Positions 51,781 through 58,260 of a stretch of DNA of 58,260 nucleotides are shown piece after piece; positions within the stretch are counted from its first letter, which is position 1; every line of letters begins with the position of its first letter. Made by a program: the position numbers and the translations under genes. Under the pieces are notes generated by a model. The model was not told where the DNA came from, ran no database searches, and saw nothing but the letters and a program-made list of their open reading frames with translations. Source of the DNA: Thermoplasmata archaeon (GTDB lineage: Archaea; Thermoplasmatota; Thermoplasmata; Lutacidiplasmatales; UBA184); the NCBI GenBank assembly GCA_027315455.1, contig DAHUXZ010000011.1, positions 1-58,260 of the forward strand, given 5' to 3'.

Positions 51781-52581
51781 ATGGCCGCGCGGTCGTACTC
51801 CCGCCTCCGCTCTCTGGGCGCGTCGCTCCGGCTCGCCGTGCTCTCGTTCCTCGCCGACCCGCAGTGGCTGATCCCGAGCATGATCGCCCCGGTGATCTTC
51901 GGGCTCGTCTCCTACATGCTGTTCCAGGGGACGAGCCCGACGCTCGTGCTGTACGCCATCCTCGGCGCCGGAATGATGAGCATGTGGGGCCAGACCCTCT
52001 ACGGGAGCGGCTGGGCGACCGGCCAGGACCGCAACCTCGGCACGCTGGAGCCGACGCTCAGCGCCCCGACCCCGTACCTCTACGTCGTCCTGGGGCGGGT
52101 CATCTGGAACACGGTGAGCGGGCTCCTCGGCGGCGCCATCGTCTTCGCGGTGGTCGGCATTGCCTACGGCCGCCCGCTCCCGCTCGCGAACCCGCTCGAG
52201 TTCGTCCTCCTGTTCATCTTCGTCATCCTCTCGCTCGCCGCCGTCGGCATCGTCTTTTCGGCGGCGTACGTCTACACCCGCTACGCCGGCTTCATCCAGA
52301 ACATCGGCGAGTTCGCCTTCTACGTCGGGACCGGCTGCATGTTCCCGATCGTGCTGCTCCCGTTCTGGTCGAACCCCGTCTCCCTCCTCTTCCCCCCGAC
52401 CTGGGCGCTCGACGCCCTCCGCATCCTCGCGATCCCCGGCTACCACGGCCTTGCCTGGGGCTTCTGGGGCGACCTGATCGGGGCCGTCGCGACGACCGTC
52501 GCCTACCTCGCGATCGCGGGCACCGTCTTCTCCCGGGTGGAGAAGCACGTGCTCGAGGTCGGCAACCTGTCGGACTGGTGA
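51781..52581 (+). CDS. ABC-2 type permease (first)
   Basis: A 266-residue permease with six membrane helices, for example WLIPSMIAPVIFGLVSYMLF and FVLLFIFVILSLAAVGIVFS. The conserved cytoplasmic segment SGWATGQDRNLGTLEPTLSA matches the E-x-x-x-G-T-L-E-x-L-L motif of ABC-2 permeases. It begins immediately after the ATPase stop, so the two are translationally coupled. It probably heterodimerises with the next gene product. Confidence 0.9.
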   Translation: MAARSYSRLRSLGASLRLAVLSFLADPQWLIPSMIAPVIFGLVSYMLFQGTSPTLVLYAILGAGMMSMWGQTLYGSGWATGQDRNLGTLEPTLSAPTPYLYVVLGRVIWNTVSGLLGGAIVFAVVGIAYGRPLPLANPLEFVLLFIFVILSLAAVGIVFSAAYVYTRYAGFIQNIGEFAFYVGTGCMFPIVLLPFWSNPVSLLFPPTWALDALRILAIPGYHGLAWGFWGDLIGAVATTVAYLAIAGTVFSRVEKHVLEVGNLSDW

Positions 52582-52584
52582 ACC

Positions 52585-53394
52585 GTGACCACCGCGCTGC
52601 GCCCCTCGTTCTGGCGGACCTTCTGGGTCAACGCCGTCTTCGCCCCCCGCATGAGCTTGGGCTTCATGCGGCTCGACTTCGTCCTCGGGACCATCTTCAT
52701 CATCCCGCTCACGCAGATGGTCTTCTTCGCCTTCGTCGCGCAGCTGGCCCAGAACCCGCTCTCCTCCGTCGGCTTCGTCGTCGTCGGGAACGCCGTCGCG
52801 ACGGTGACCTACTCGTCGGTCTTCTCGGTCTGCCAGACCACCGACAACGAAAAGCAGATGGGGACGATGGAGCACCTCCTCGTCTCGCCGGCGAACCGCC
52901 TCGCGCTCTACTTCGGCCGGGGGGTCGTGCCGATCCTCGTCTCCCTCGCCACGGTCTCCGTCGCCCTCGGCTACGCCGTGGTCCTCTTCCACGTCCCGTT
53001 CGCGCTGTCGTCGATCCCGGGCCTCGCCGTCTCCATCGTCCTGACGGCGTTCGCGATGGTCGGCTTCGGCCTGCTCCTCGGGGGGGTCGCCCTCTACCTT
53101 CGGACGTCGATCGTGCTGGGCAACATCTTCCTGTTCATCGGGCTCCTCCTCTCGGGAACGAACTTCCCCTTGAGCGAGCTTCCCCCCGCCCTGCAGGCGA
53201 TCGGGGACGTCCTTCCGCTGACCTGGGGGATCGCCGCGATCCGGGGTGCGATGGGCGGCGAGCCGCTCGGCTCGCTCCTGGTCCTGTGGGGGCTCGTCGC
53301 GCTGTGTGCCGCGATGAGCTTCGGGCTCGCGATCGGCCTCTGGGCGACGTTCGAGCGCCGGGCCCTCGCGACGGGGAGCATCGCGCGCTTCTAG
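52585..53394 (+). CDS. ABC-2 type permease (second)
   Basis: A 269-residue permease, six helices (for example FVLGTIFIIPLTQMVFFAFV and ILVSLATVSVALGYAVVLFH). The cytoplasmic motif is TTDNEKQMGTMEHLLVSPAN, the counterpart of GTLE-LL in the partner. The GTG start lies 3 bp after the previous stop. Homologous to but clearly diverged from the first permease, supporting an asymmetric exporter. Confidence 0.9.
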   Translation: MTTALRPSFWRTFWVNAVFAPRMSLGFMRLDFVLGTIFIIPLTQMVFFAFVAQLAQNPLSSVGFVVVGNAVATVTYSSVFSVCQTTDNEKQMGTMEHLLVSPANRLALYFGRGVVPILVSLATVSVALGYAVVLFHVPFALSSIPGLAVSIVLTAFAMVGFGLLLGGVALYLRTSIVLGNIFLFIGLLLSGTNFPLSELPPALQAIGDVLPLTWGIAAIRGAMGGEPLGSLLVLWGLVALCAAMSFGLAIGLWATFERRALATGSIARF

Positions 53395-53418
53395 GCCCGG
53401 GCGACGGCGCCCCCTCCG

Positions 53419-53637
53419 TCAGCCGGAGTGATCGCGCCGGCTGTGCTCGGCGAGCGCACCGAGGGAGCGGAACGTGCGGCTGCAGACCGAGCAGCGGAGC
53501 GGGCCCTTCGGCCGCGCGGGGAGCTCGGCTCCCGCATGGCTGTCGGCGCGGTGCGCCTCGAGCGCTTCCGCCGACGGGAACTGGCGCCCGCAGTCGGCGC
53601 AGGCGGCCCCGACCTCGTCGTACTCGACGTATGGCAC
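53419..53637 (-). CDS. Two-finger C2H2 zinc-finger protein
   Basis: About 72 residues with two classical fingers: CADCGRQFPSAEALEAHRAD followed by SH, and CSVCSRTFRSLGALAEHSRR followed by DH. Each keeps C-x2-C, the hydrophobic core Phe/Leu and H-x4-H. Such tandem fingers are widespread in eukaryotes but short versions occur in archaea as putative DNA- or RNA-binding regulators. GTG 53637 is preferred because a CACTTACGG box lies about 26 nt upstream; TTG 53649 would add four residues. It is the first of several zinc-site proteins in a row. Confidence 0.78.
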   Translation of the reverse strand: MPYVEYDEVGAACADCGRQFPSAEALEAHRADSHAGAELPARPKGPLRCSVCSRTFRSLGALAEHSRRDHSG

Positions 53638-53691
53638 GGCCCGGGGCAACCTCCCCGGCCGTAAGTGGGTTGTGCCGCCGGCGCCGTACCC

Positions 53692-55800
53692 CTACCCGGT
53701 GAGCCGCCGGCCGCAGCGCTGGCAGAACCCGACCTGCCCGGCCGGGTTGAGATGACCGCACGCCCGGCAGGCGACGTACCCCGGCGGAGGACCGGAGGCG
53801 ACGACGACGGGCGCCGGGGGAGGAGGCGGGGGCGTCACGGGCGCGGGGCGTGGCGCCGGGGTGTAGGGACCGCCGGGGAGGGTCCCGTGGTAGACGGTCG
53901 ACGCGGACGACGGAAGCGCCGAGCCCTGCGGCGCAGCCCCCGGGGACGGGGTCATCGCCGGAGCATAGTAGACCGCACCGGGCGGCGGGGGTCCCAGGGG
54001 CGCCGGCGCCCACGACGCCGTGGGGGGTGCCGCCTTCTGCGTCGGCACGCCGAGGGTCGCGGCGACGGGCCCCGGGATCACCCACGCCGGCGCGTTCGGG
54101 TGGGTGAGGATGGCCCGGGACTGCTCGACGGTCGCGAGGAAACCGCCCTGGAGGAGGCCCTCGCTCGGGTCGGTGAAGCGGAAGTGGTAGTCGCCCCGCA
54201 CCGGCCGGTTAAGGCTCGGCTGAAGGGCGTCCCACGGGATGCGGAGCTCCCCGGCGGGACGCCGGACGAGAACCCCTCCGGAGGTCACGGCGATCCCCCG
54301 TGTGCCCTGGCGCCATATCGACCAGAGGAAGAGACCGAGGATCGGCCCCATGATCAGGAGCATGATGCCCCCGAGGACCTCCACCGCCTGAACGCCTCCC
54401 GGCTCGCCGATCATGATGGCGACCAGCGGAACGATGACGACGGCGACCGTCCCGATGACGATCGCAGCGCTCCGACGTAACGGACCGGTCCCCGGGGGGG
54501 TCGGGATCCACCGGATCACCTCCCCCGGCGGCACGACGACCCGGGCGGACAATCGCATCTCGCGTCGCCGTCGCATCCGATTCGCGATCGGGACCACGAT
54601 GAGGAAGAGCAGGAGCGGGACCACAGCCGGGCCGAACGTGCCGAGCAACGGGAGCCATCCGGGAACGCTCGTCGCGCCCACGACCACGGTCCACCCGCCG
54701 TTCGCGTAGACGTACGTCGCGGGCTGGAGACCGGACGGCTCCGCGCCCGAGAAGTACACCGCGTCCCCGTCGGTCGCGTCGTAGAAGAACGCGCCGCCGT
54801 AGCCGGCGGGGGGTCCGTTCGCGTCGGAGAGCGAGCTCCAGGCCCCGCCCCGAAGCGCCCAGAGGTCCGAGTCGTAGGTGCCGGAGTTGTAGCCGCCCGT
54901 GAGCAGCAGCTCGCCGGCGGCCGCGTCGAAGGTCGCTCCCGCGGCCCACCGGGAGCTCGGGGCGACGAGGGAGGCGATCGCCGAGCCGTTCCACCCCGTC
55001 GCTCCGAAGGTCCAGGTGTCGCCCAGGACCCCGCTCGCCGACCATCCCCCGAAGAGGACCGTCGCGTTGAGGAGCGGGTCGAACGCCATCGCCCCGCCGA
55101 TGCGGGCGAGTGGCGCGGGAGTGGACGGAGCTACCGCAAGAGCCTGCCAGGAACCGTTGCCAAGGAGCCAGGTGTCCCCGAGCGGCGTGTTGGCCCCGGT
55201 GCGACCGCCGAAGAGGACGAGCTCGCGAAGCGAGGGGTCGTAAGCGATCATCGCCAGGGCCCGGGGCGCGGGGGCGGGGCCGAGCGACGAGGTGAGATTG
55301 GTCCATCGGCCGTAGGCGTAGGCCCACGTGTCGTTGAGGACGACGCTACAGGCCGCGTTCGCGCAGCCGCCGAACAGGACGACGTACCCGCGCGCGGCGT
55401 CGTAGGTCATCGCGGCCCCCCAGCGGGCCGACGGTCCCCTACCGACGGCCGTGGTCAGATCGGTCCAGTTCGCGTGGACGAAGCTGTAGGTCGTTCCCAC
55501 CGGGTTCGACCCGGAGTCCTGGCCGCCGAAAAGGAGCCCGTAGCCGTCGGCCGCATCGAAGGTCGCCGCGGCGAACTCGGCAGGGGGGGGCGTGACGCCG
55601 TCATTGCCGAGCGCTCCCGATGGGCGGACCAGCGCCACCGCGGCGCCGGAGGGGTCCCTCGCCCCCCCGGTGCCGCGGGGGGCCGACACGAGCTCCGCGA
55701 TCGCGGCGCTGGCGACAAGGGTCACGAGGAGCACCGCGACGGTGGCGCTCCAGTCGTTGCGCCGTGCGGGCGGTACCCACCGCTGCGTGTCGGGGTTCAC
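53692..55800 (-). CDS. Kelch–transmembrane–PH-like–zinc-ribbon protein (receptor-like)
   Basis: About 702 residues with an unusual order. A signal-anchor helix (TVAVLLVTLVASAAIAELVS) precedes about six Kelch blades (GYGLLFGGQDSGSN, NDTWAYAYGRWTNLT, LVLFGGRTGANT, LLLTGGYNSG). A membrane helix (LLGTFGPAVVPLLLFLIVVP) plus basic RMRRRREMR follows. Then comes a PH-like module with two more helices (AIVIGTVAVVIVPLVAIMIG, VLGGIMLLIMGPILGLFLWS) and strands GIAVTSGGVLVRRPAGELRI and YHFRFTDPSEGLLQG. A long Pro/Ala-rich linker leads to a C-terminal zinc ribbon (VACRACGHLNPAGQVGFCQR, CG). It looks like an outside sensor joined to an inside domain; signalling is inference. GTG 55800 lies only about 15 nt from a CTATATC box, so the true start may be a little later. 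Confidence 0.82.
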   Translation of the reverse strand: MNPDTQRWVPPARRNDWSATVAVLLVTLVASAAIAELVSAPRGTGGARDPSGAAVALVRPSGALGNDGVTPPPAEFAAATFDAADGYGLLFGGQDSGSNPVGTTYSFVHANWTDLTTAVGRGPSARWGAAMTYDAARGYVVLFGGCANAACSVVLNDTWAYAYGRWTNLTSSLGPAPAPRALAMIAYDPSLRELVLFGGRTGANTPLGDTWLLGNGSWQALAVAPSTPAPLARIGGAMAFDPLLNATVLFGGWSASGVLGDTWTFGATGWNGSAIASLVAPSSRWAAGATFDAAAGELLLTGGYNSGTYDSDLWALRGGAWSSLSDANGPPAGYGGAFFYDATDGDAVYFSGAEPSGLQPATYVYANGGWTVVVGATSVPGWLPLLGTFGPAVVPLLLFLIVVPIANRMRRRREMRLSARVVVPPGEVIRWIPTPPGTGPLRRSAAIVIGTVAVVIVPLVAIMIGEPGGVQAVEVLGGIMLLIMGPILGLFLWSIWRQGTRGIAVTSGGVLVRRPAGELRIPWDALQPSLNRPVRGDYHFRFTDPSEGLLQGGFLATVEQSRAILTHPNAPAWVIPGPVAATLGVPTQKAAPPTASWAPAPLGPPPPGAVYYAPAMTPSPGAAPQGSALPSSASTVYHGTLPGGPYTPAPRPAPVTPPPPPPAPVVVASGPPPGYVACRACGHLNPAGQVGFCQRCGRRLTG

Positions 55801-55907
55801 CGGCTTCTGCGATATAGACTTCGACCTTGAGAGAGCAGGGTGTACCCCCTGCGCAACCCGGAAAGACCGGTCCGGGCATTCGGCGGCGCACCCGGGGCGA
55901 ACGGCGG

Positions 55908-56681
55908 CTATCGAGACCCGGTTCGGGGGAGGGGGGACCCGCAGTTCGGGCACGTGGGGGCGTACGCGACGAGCCGGGAGGAATCGATGACCGTCCCGCA
56001 ACGGCGGCAGGAGATCAGCGTCCCGCCCCAGGTCGGCGAGGCCGGGGAGGGAACCGGCGGCGGGGCGTAGATCGCCGGGGGAGGGGAGGCCACGGGCGCT
56101 ACGCCGGGGTACGGAGCGGTCGGGGGTCGGGCATGAACCGCGAACGCTTGCTGGACGAACCCGTAGACGCGGGGGGCGTCCTCTAGGCCGTACCACCGGA
56201 TCGTGCGGGTGCTGCGGCTGGGCGGCACCCCCGAGGCACTGATCGACCCCTCGGTGTCGAAACGCAGGCCACCGGAGTAGCCGGGGGTGACGGAGAGGTG
56301 GGTGACCTGGTCGAGGAACGCGTCCCGGAGGCGGCCTCGGGTGAGGCCGCCCGAAGCGAGGACCCGCGACCCGGTGATCGCGTACGCGGTGCGTCCCCAT
56401 GCGAGGTAAGCGAGGGCCAGGGGCAACAGGCAGAGCCCGATCAGGAAGTACGCCGCCGGGTTGGTCGCGTAGCCGGGCTGCCCCATCGGGGCCACGAACA
56501 AGAGCGCGAGGAGGACGGACGCGATCGTCCGTCCCCAGTAGAGCCGGAAAAAGCTCGGGCGGGTCTCGTAGACGACCCGCTCGGAGGGAGCCAAGAGGTC
56601 CCGCGGGAAGACTCCCGGTCGGTTCGATGGCGGCAGGTGGAGCATGAGCTCCGCCTCGGACCTCGGCGCGGAGAACGCCAT
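55908..56681 (-). CDS. PH-like membrane protein with C-terminal zinc ribbon
   Basis: A 257-residue protein. After an N-terminal segment (LLAPSERVVYETRPSFFRLY) come two membrane helices (IASVLLALLFVAPMGQPGYA, FLIGLCLLPLALAYLAWG). A PH-like domain has ITGSRVLASGGLTRGRLRDA, then RTIRWYGLEDAPRVYGFVQQ. A Pro-rich linker precedes a zinc ribbon (LISCRRCGTVIDSSRLVAYA, then PTCPNCGSPLP). This is the same PH-like plus Pro-linker plus ribbon module as in the neighbour at 53692-55800, without the Kelch ectodomain. The two probably work together or are paralogues of a module. A TATGG-type box (CTTATGG) lies about 35 nt upstream of the ATG. Confidence 0.85.
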   Translation of the reverse strand: MAFSAPRSEAELMLHLPPSNRPGVFPRDLLAPSERVVYETRPSFFRLYWGRTIASVLLALLFVAPMGQPGYATNPAAYFLIGLCLLPLALAYLAWGRTAYAITGSRVLASGGLTRGRLRDAFLDQVTHLSVTPGYSGGLRFDTEGSISASGVPPSRSTRTIRWYGLEDAPRVYGFVQQAFAVHARPPTAPYPGVAPVASPPPAIYAPPPVPSPASPTWGGTLISCRRCGTVIDSSRLVAYAPTCPNCGSPLPRTGSR

Positions 56682-56710
56682 CGGTGCTCACCTTCCGTAG
56701 GGGACCCACT

Positions 56711-56720
56711 CCATAAGCAT
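56711..56720 (-). promoter_or_regulatory. TATA-like box for the PH-like/zinc-ribbon gene
   Basis: Minus strand ATGCTTATGG centred about 34 nt before the ATG at 56681. Confidence 0.45.
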
Positions 56721-56921
56721 GCCGAGAGGCACGCGCCGGGCGCCGCCCGCTCTCGGCTCGAGGGTCGATCGCACGCGGCCGACGTCCTCCGGCGGGTCGA
56801 ATCGGACCTCTCGACGAGTCGCCAGGAGTTTTCGGGGCACCGTCATTCGGGGGTGTGCGAGACCCCCGCACGAAGGGGGCCAGCTAATAGCGGGGGGCTC
56901 GCATGCCACGCTAGGTACATC

Positions 56922-57656
56922 ATGTCCGGATCCTGCCCCGACTGCGGCGCCGACGTCGAATTCACCTCGCGACCCGCGCAACTGCGCACCGGGGCCTGCT
57001 CGGCCTGTGGTCACGCTTTCGCCCTGTTCGAGGACCCGACCGGGACGTCCCCGGGCGCGGTCTCCGGGCTCATCGCCGCGTCCGCACCGGCGGCCGCACC
57101 CCCGGCTCCGGCCGAAGCGACCGCCGGGGCGATTCCGTGTCCTCAGTGCGAGGGTCCGCTCACCCTGAGCGCGCGCGGCGAGGGCCGGATCGTCGGCGTT
57201 TGTGCCGACTGCGAGGTCGAGACGGTGTTCACGATCGAGGCGGGCGAGGAGGAGGAGGCGGAGGAGACGCGGCCGCGACGCGCCCCCCCGAGCCGCCCGC
57301 GGTTCACCCCCGGCGGGCCGGACCGCGGGGAAGCTCCCCGCTCTCGGCCGTGTCGGGAGTGCGGCGCTCCACTGCGATTCTCCACGAACCCCGACGGGAC
57401 GGTACAGGGAGAGTGCACTTCGTGCGGGAACCGGTTCACGCTACCGCCCCGCACCTACGACCGGGGGGGCGGTGGAGGGTTCCGTGGCCGCTTCGGTCCA
57501 CGGGGCGGGTCCGACCGCGGCGGTGGGTTCCAGCGCGGGTCGGGCGGCCGTTTCGGGCGTGGCCCGCCGGCGTTCGCGCGTCGTCGCCCGTCCCGCGAGG
57601 GCGACGGCGAGGAACAGGATGACCGCCGTCGGCGCCGTCGTCGGGACGACGACTAG
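56922..57656 (+). CDS. Triple zinc-ribbon protein with RGG-rich, charged tail
   Basis: About 244 residues. Three zinc ribbons follow one another: CPDCGADVEFTSRPAQLRTG with CSACG, CPQCEGPLTLSARGEGRIVG with CADC, and CRECGAPLRFSTNPDGTVQG with CTSCG. An Arg/Gly-rich region follows (GGGGGFRGRFGPRGGSDRGG), then a mixed-charge end (EQDDRRRRRRRDDD). RGG stretches usually bind RNA or condense with nucleic acids; ribbons may bind RNA or protein. It is divergently placed from the PH-like/zinc-ribbon gene. A GCTAATAG box lies about 35 nt upstream of the ATG. Family not named. Confidence 0.75.
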   Translation: MSGSCPDCGADVEFTSRPAQLRTGACSACGHAFALFEDPTGTSPGAVSGLIAASAPAAAPPAPAEATAGAIPCPQCEGPLTLSARGEGRIVGVCADCEVETVFTIEAGEEEEAEETRPRRAPPSRPRFTPGGPDRGEAPRSRPCRECGAPLRFSTNPDGTVQGECTSCGNRFTLPPRTYDRGGGGGFRGRFGPRGGSDRGGGFQRGSGGRFGRGPPAFARRRPSREGDGEEQDDRRRRRRRDDD

Positions 57657-58090
57657 GCGCGTTCGGTCGTTCACCGGCCCCCGTGGCGGCAACGCCACGA
57701 TGAGCAACGGAGATCGGCCCTCGGGTCGCGCCACGAGGGTCTCTCCGTTCGCGCTCCGCGGCCGAGATCATTGACTCGGCTCCCGAGGCGGCCCGCGTTT
57801 CCCCAGTTCCCGGGTTCGCCGGCCGCCCACCATCCCTGTTCGGGTTCGTCCGATCGCGGTATCGCGGTCGCCCCCCGTCCGGTGCCCTCCCGCCTCACCC
57901 CACGTTGCATCGGTTGCCAGTGATCTGGCACCGACTGGGGACTACCGGCCTGCGAGAGGATCGATTTCCGGCTCGAGATGCCCTTCTTCCTCGTGCGAGC
58001 CGACGTTTCCCTCGCCTGCGCGATGCGCCGCGTCCCACGGCCTCGACCGCCGTTTCGCGGGTGGAGGGCCTGCTCGCGCTCGGAGAATGA
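57657..58090. other. Gap with tandem hairpins
   Basis: No convincing gene. Three inverted repeats follow the stop of the zinc-ribbon gene within 57682-57780. Frames beyond that are Arg/Ser-rich; one plus frame (57905-58090) ends in a TGA directly before the hydrophobic segment at the right edge. Confidence 0.4.
57682..57780 (+). other. Three tandem hairpins 3' of the zinc-ribbon/RGG gene
   Basis: Stem 1: CGTGGCG/CGCCACG around GCAA (57682-57699), a GNRA-type tetraloop. Stem 2: ACGGAGA/TCTCCGT outside and CCCTCG/CGAGGG inside (57707-57748) with a 10-base loop. Stem 3: GCCGAG/CTCGGC around 8 bases (57761-57780). Could be a terminator, 3' UTR structure or small RNA. Confidence 0.35.
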
Positions 58091-58260
58091 CTGGTCCTGT
58101 TCGCGGTCGGCGGAACGGCCCGCTCGCTCGGACTGTTCTCGGCCAGCCAACTCCTCGACGTGCTCGGGTTCTTCGGCGCGCTCTTCGGCTTCATCGTACA
58201 GATCCTGGCGGTCCAGCTCTACCGGGGCCCCGCCGATCCTCTGGGCTACGGGATCAGAAT
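58091..58260 (+). CDS. Hydrophobic protein fragment running off right edge
   Basis: From 58091 the frame reads LVLFAVGGTARSLGLFSASQ, then LLDVLGFFGALFGFIVQILA and VQLYRGPADPLGYGIR, clearly membrane-protein-like. No ordinary start precedes it: the frame is limited by TGA at 58088-58090, and the first GTG is inside the second helix. Either the start is a CTG or the gene is interrupted by a stop. The remainder lies outside the window. Confidence 0.4.
   Translation, partial: MVLFAVGGTARSLGLFSASQLLDVLGFFGALFGFIVQILAVQLYRGPADPLGYGIR

Noticed and set aside
58088-58090. Genome-wide TGA-to-Trp recoding
   Set aside because: TGA is used as a true stop in tightly overlapping genes here (for example at 20521-20523 and 49409-49411), so two odd TGA codons are better explained by mutation.

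Overview
The window is a gene-dense, roughly 70% GC stretch that reads as archaeal. Evidence: AT-rich TATA-like boxes about 25-30 nt upstream of start codons with little or no leader (for example before the genes starting at 22190, 28211, 34436 and 37369); many GTG and a few TTG starts; ATGA/GTGA overlaps; and large secreted, Asn-sequon-rich Kelch, PKD and YVTN surface proteins anchored by one C-terminal membrane helix followed by Arg/Lys. Together with a lipoylated 2-oxoacid dehydrogenase operon and the repeated 'ETGLPxGTxW' surface domain, the best guess is an uncultivated high-GC member of Thermoplasmata/Thermoplasmatota. That is inference; no rRNA or ribosomal marker is present.

Layout. 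1-692: 5' part of a Kelch surface gene on the minus strand that leaves the window. 693-2300: mostly non-coding, with a decayed IS4-type transposase. 2300-6100: small minus-strand genes (membrane proteins, a PH-like membrane protein, a VOC/glyoxalase protein) and a scrap of a YVTN gene. 6260-11490: tandem duplicate YVTN propeller surface proteins. 11760-16420: cation/proton antiporter, alkyltransferase-like DNA-repair protein, Kelch/PKD surface protein. 16690-22690: tandem universal stress protein plus a membrane protein; a two-subunit molybdenum hydroxylase with a dienelactone-hydrolase-like gene; a membrane-anchored cupredoxin with an atypical ligand set. 22740-31500: giant Kelch/PKD protein, MsrB, a zinc ribbon, DinB, a DUF1579-like protein, a secreted sialidase-like propeller and a small membrane protein. 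31720-34610: GltD-like flavoprotein, a probably frameshifted Cys/His-rich miniprotein, Dps and a mini zinc finger.

34660-40820 is a glycan-themed block: a membrane-anchored PNGase A-like protein, a GDP-deoxyhexose reductase-type SDR, ATP sulfurylase and GDP-mannose 4,6-dehydratase. 41140-42910: HAD phosphatase and a stand-alone HsdR_N-like protein. 50488 down to 42940 is one long minus-strand operon encoding a 2-oxoacid dehydrogenase complex (E1alpha, E1beta, E2, a second E1alpha, E3), LipB and an atypical SDR. 50797-53394 is a three-gene ABC-2 exporter operon.

53419-57656 is the most unusual neighbourhood: a two-finger C2H2 protein, a Kelch protein joined through a membrane segment to a PH-like domain and a zinc ribbon, a second PH-like/zinc-ribbon membrane protein, and a soluble triple zinc-ribbon protein with an RGG-rich tail. 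The last ~170 bases encode a hydrophobic protein that runs off the end. No tRNA, rRNA, CRISPR array or intact mobile element was seen. All functional names come from reading motifs by eye.
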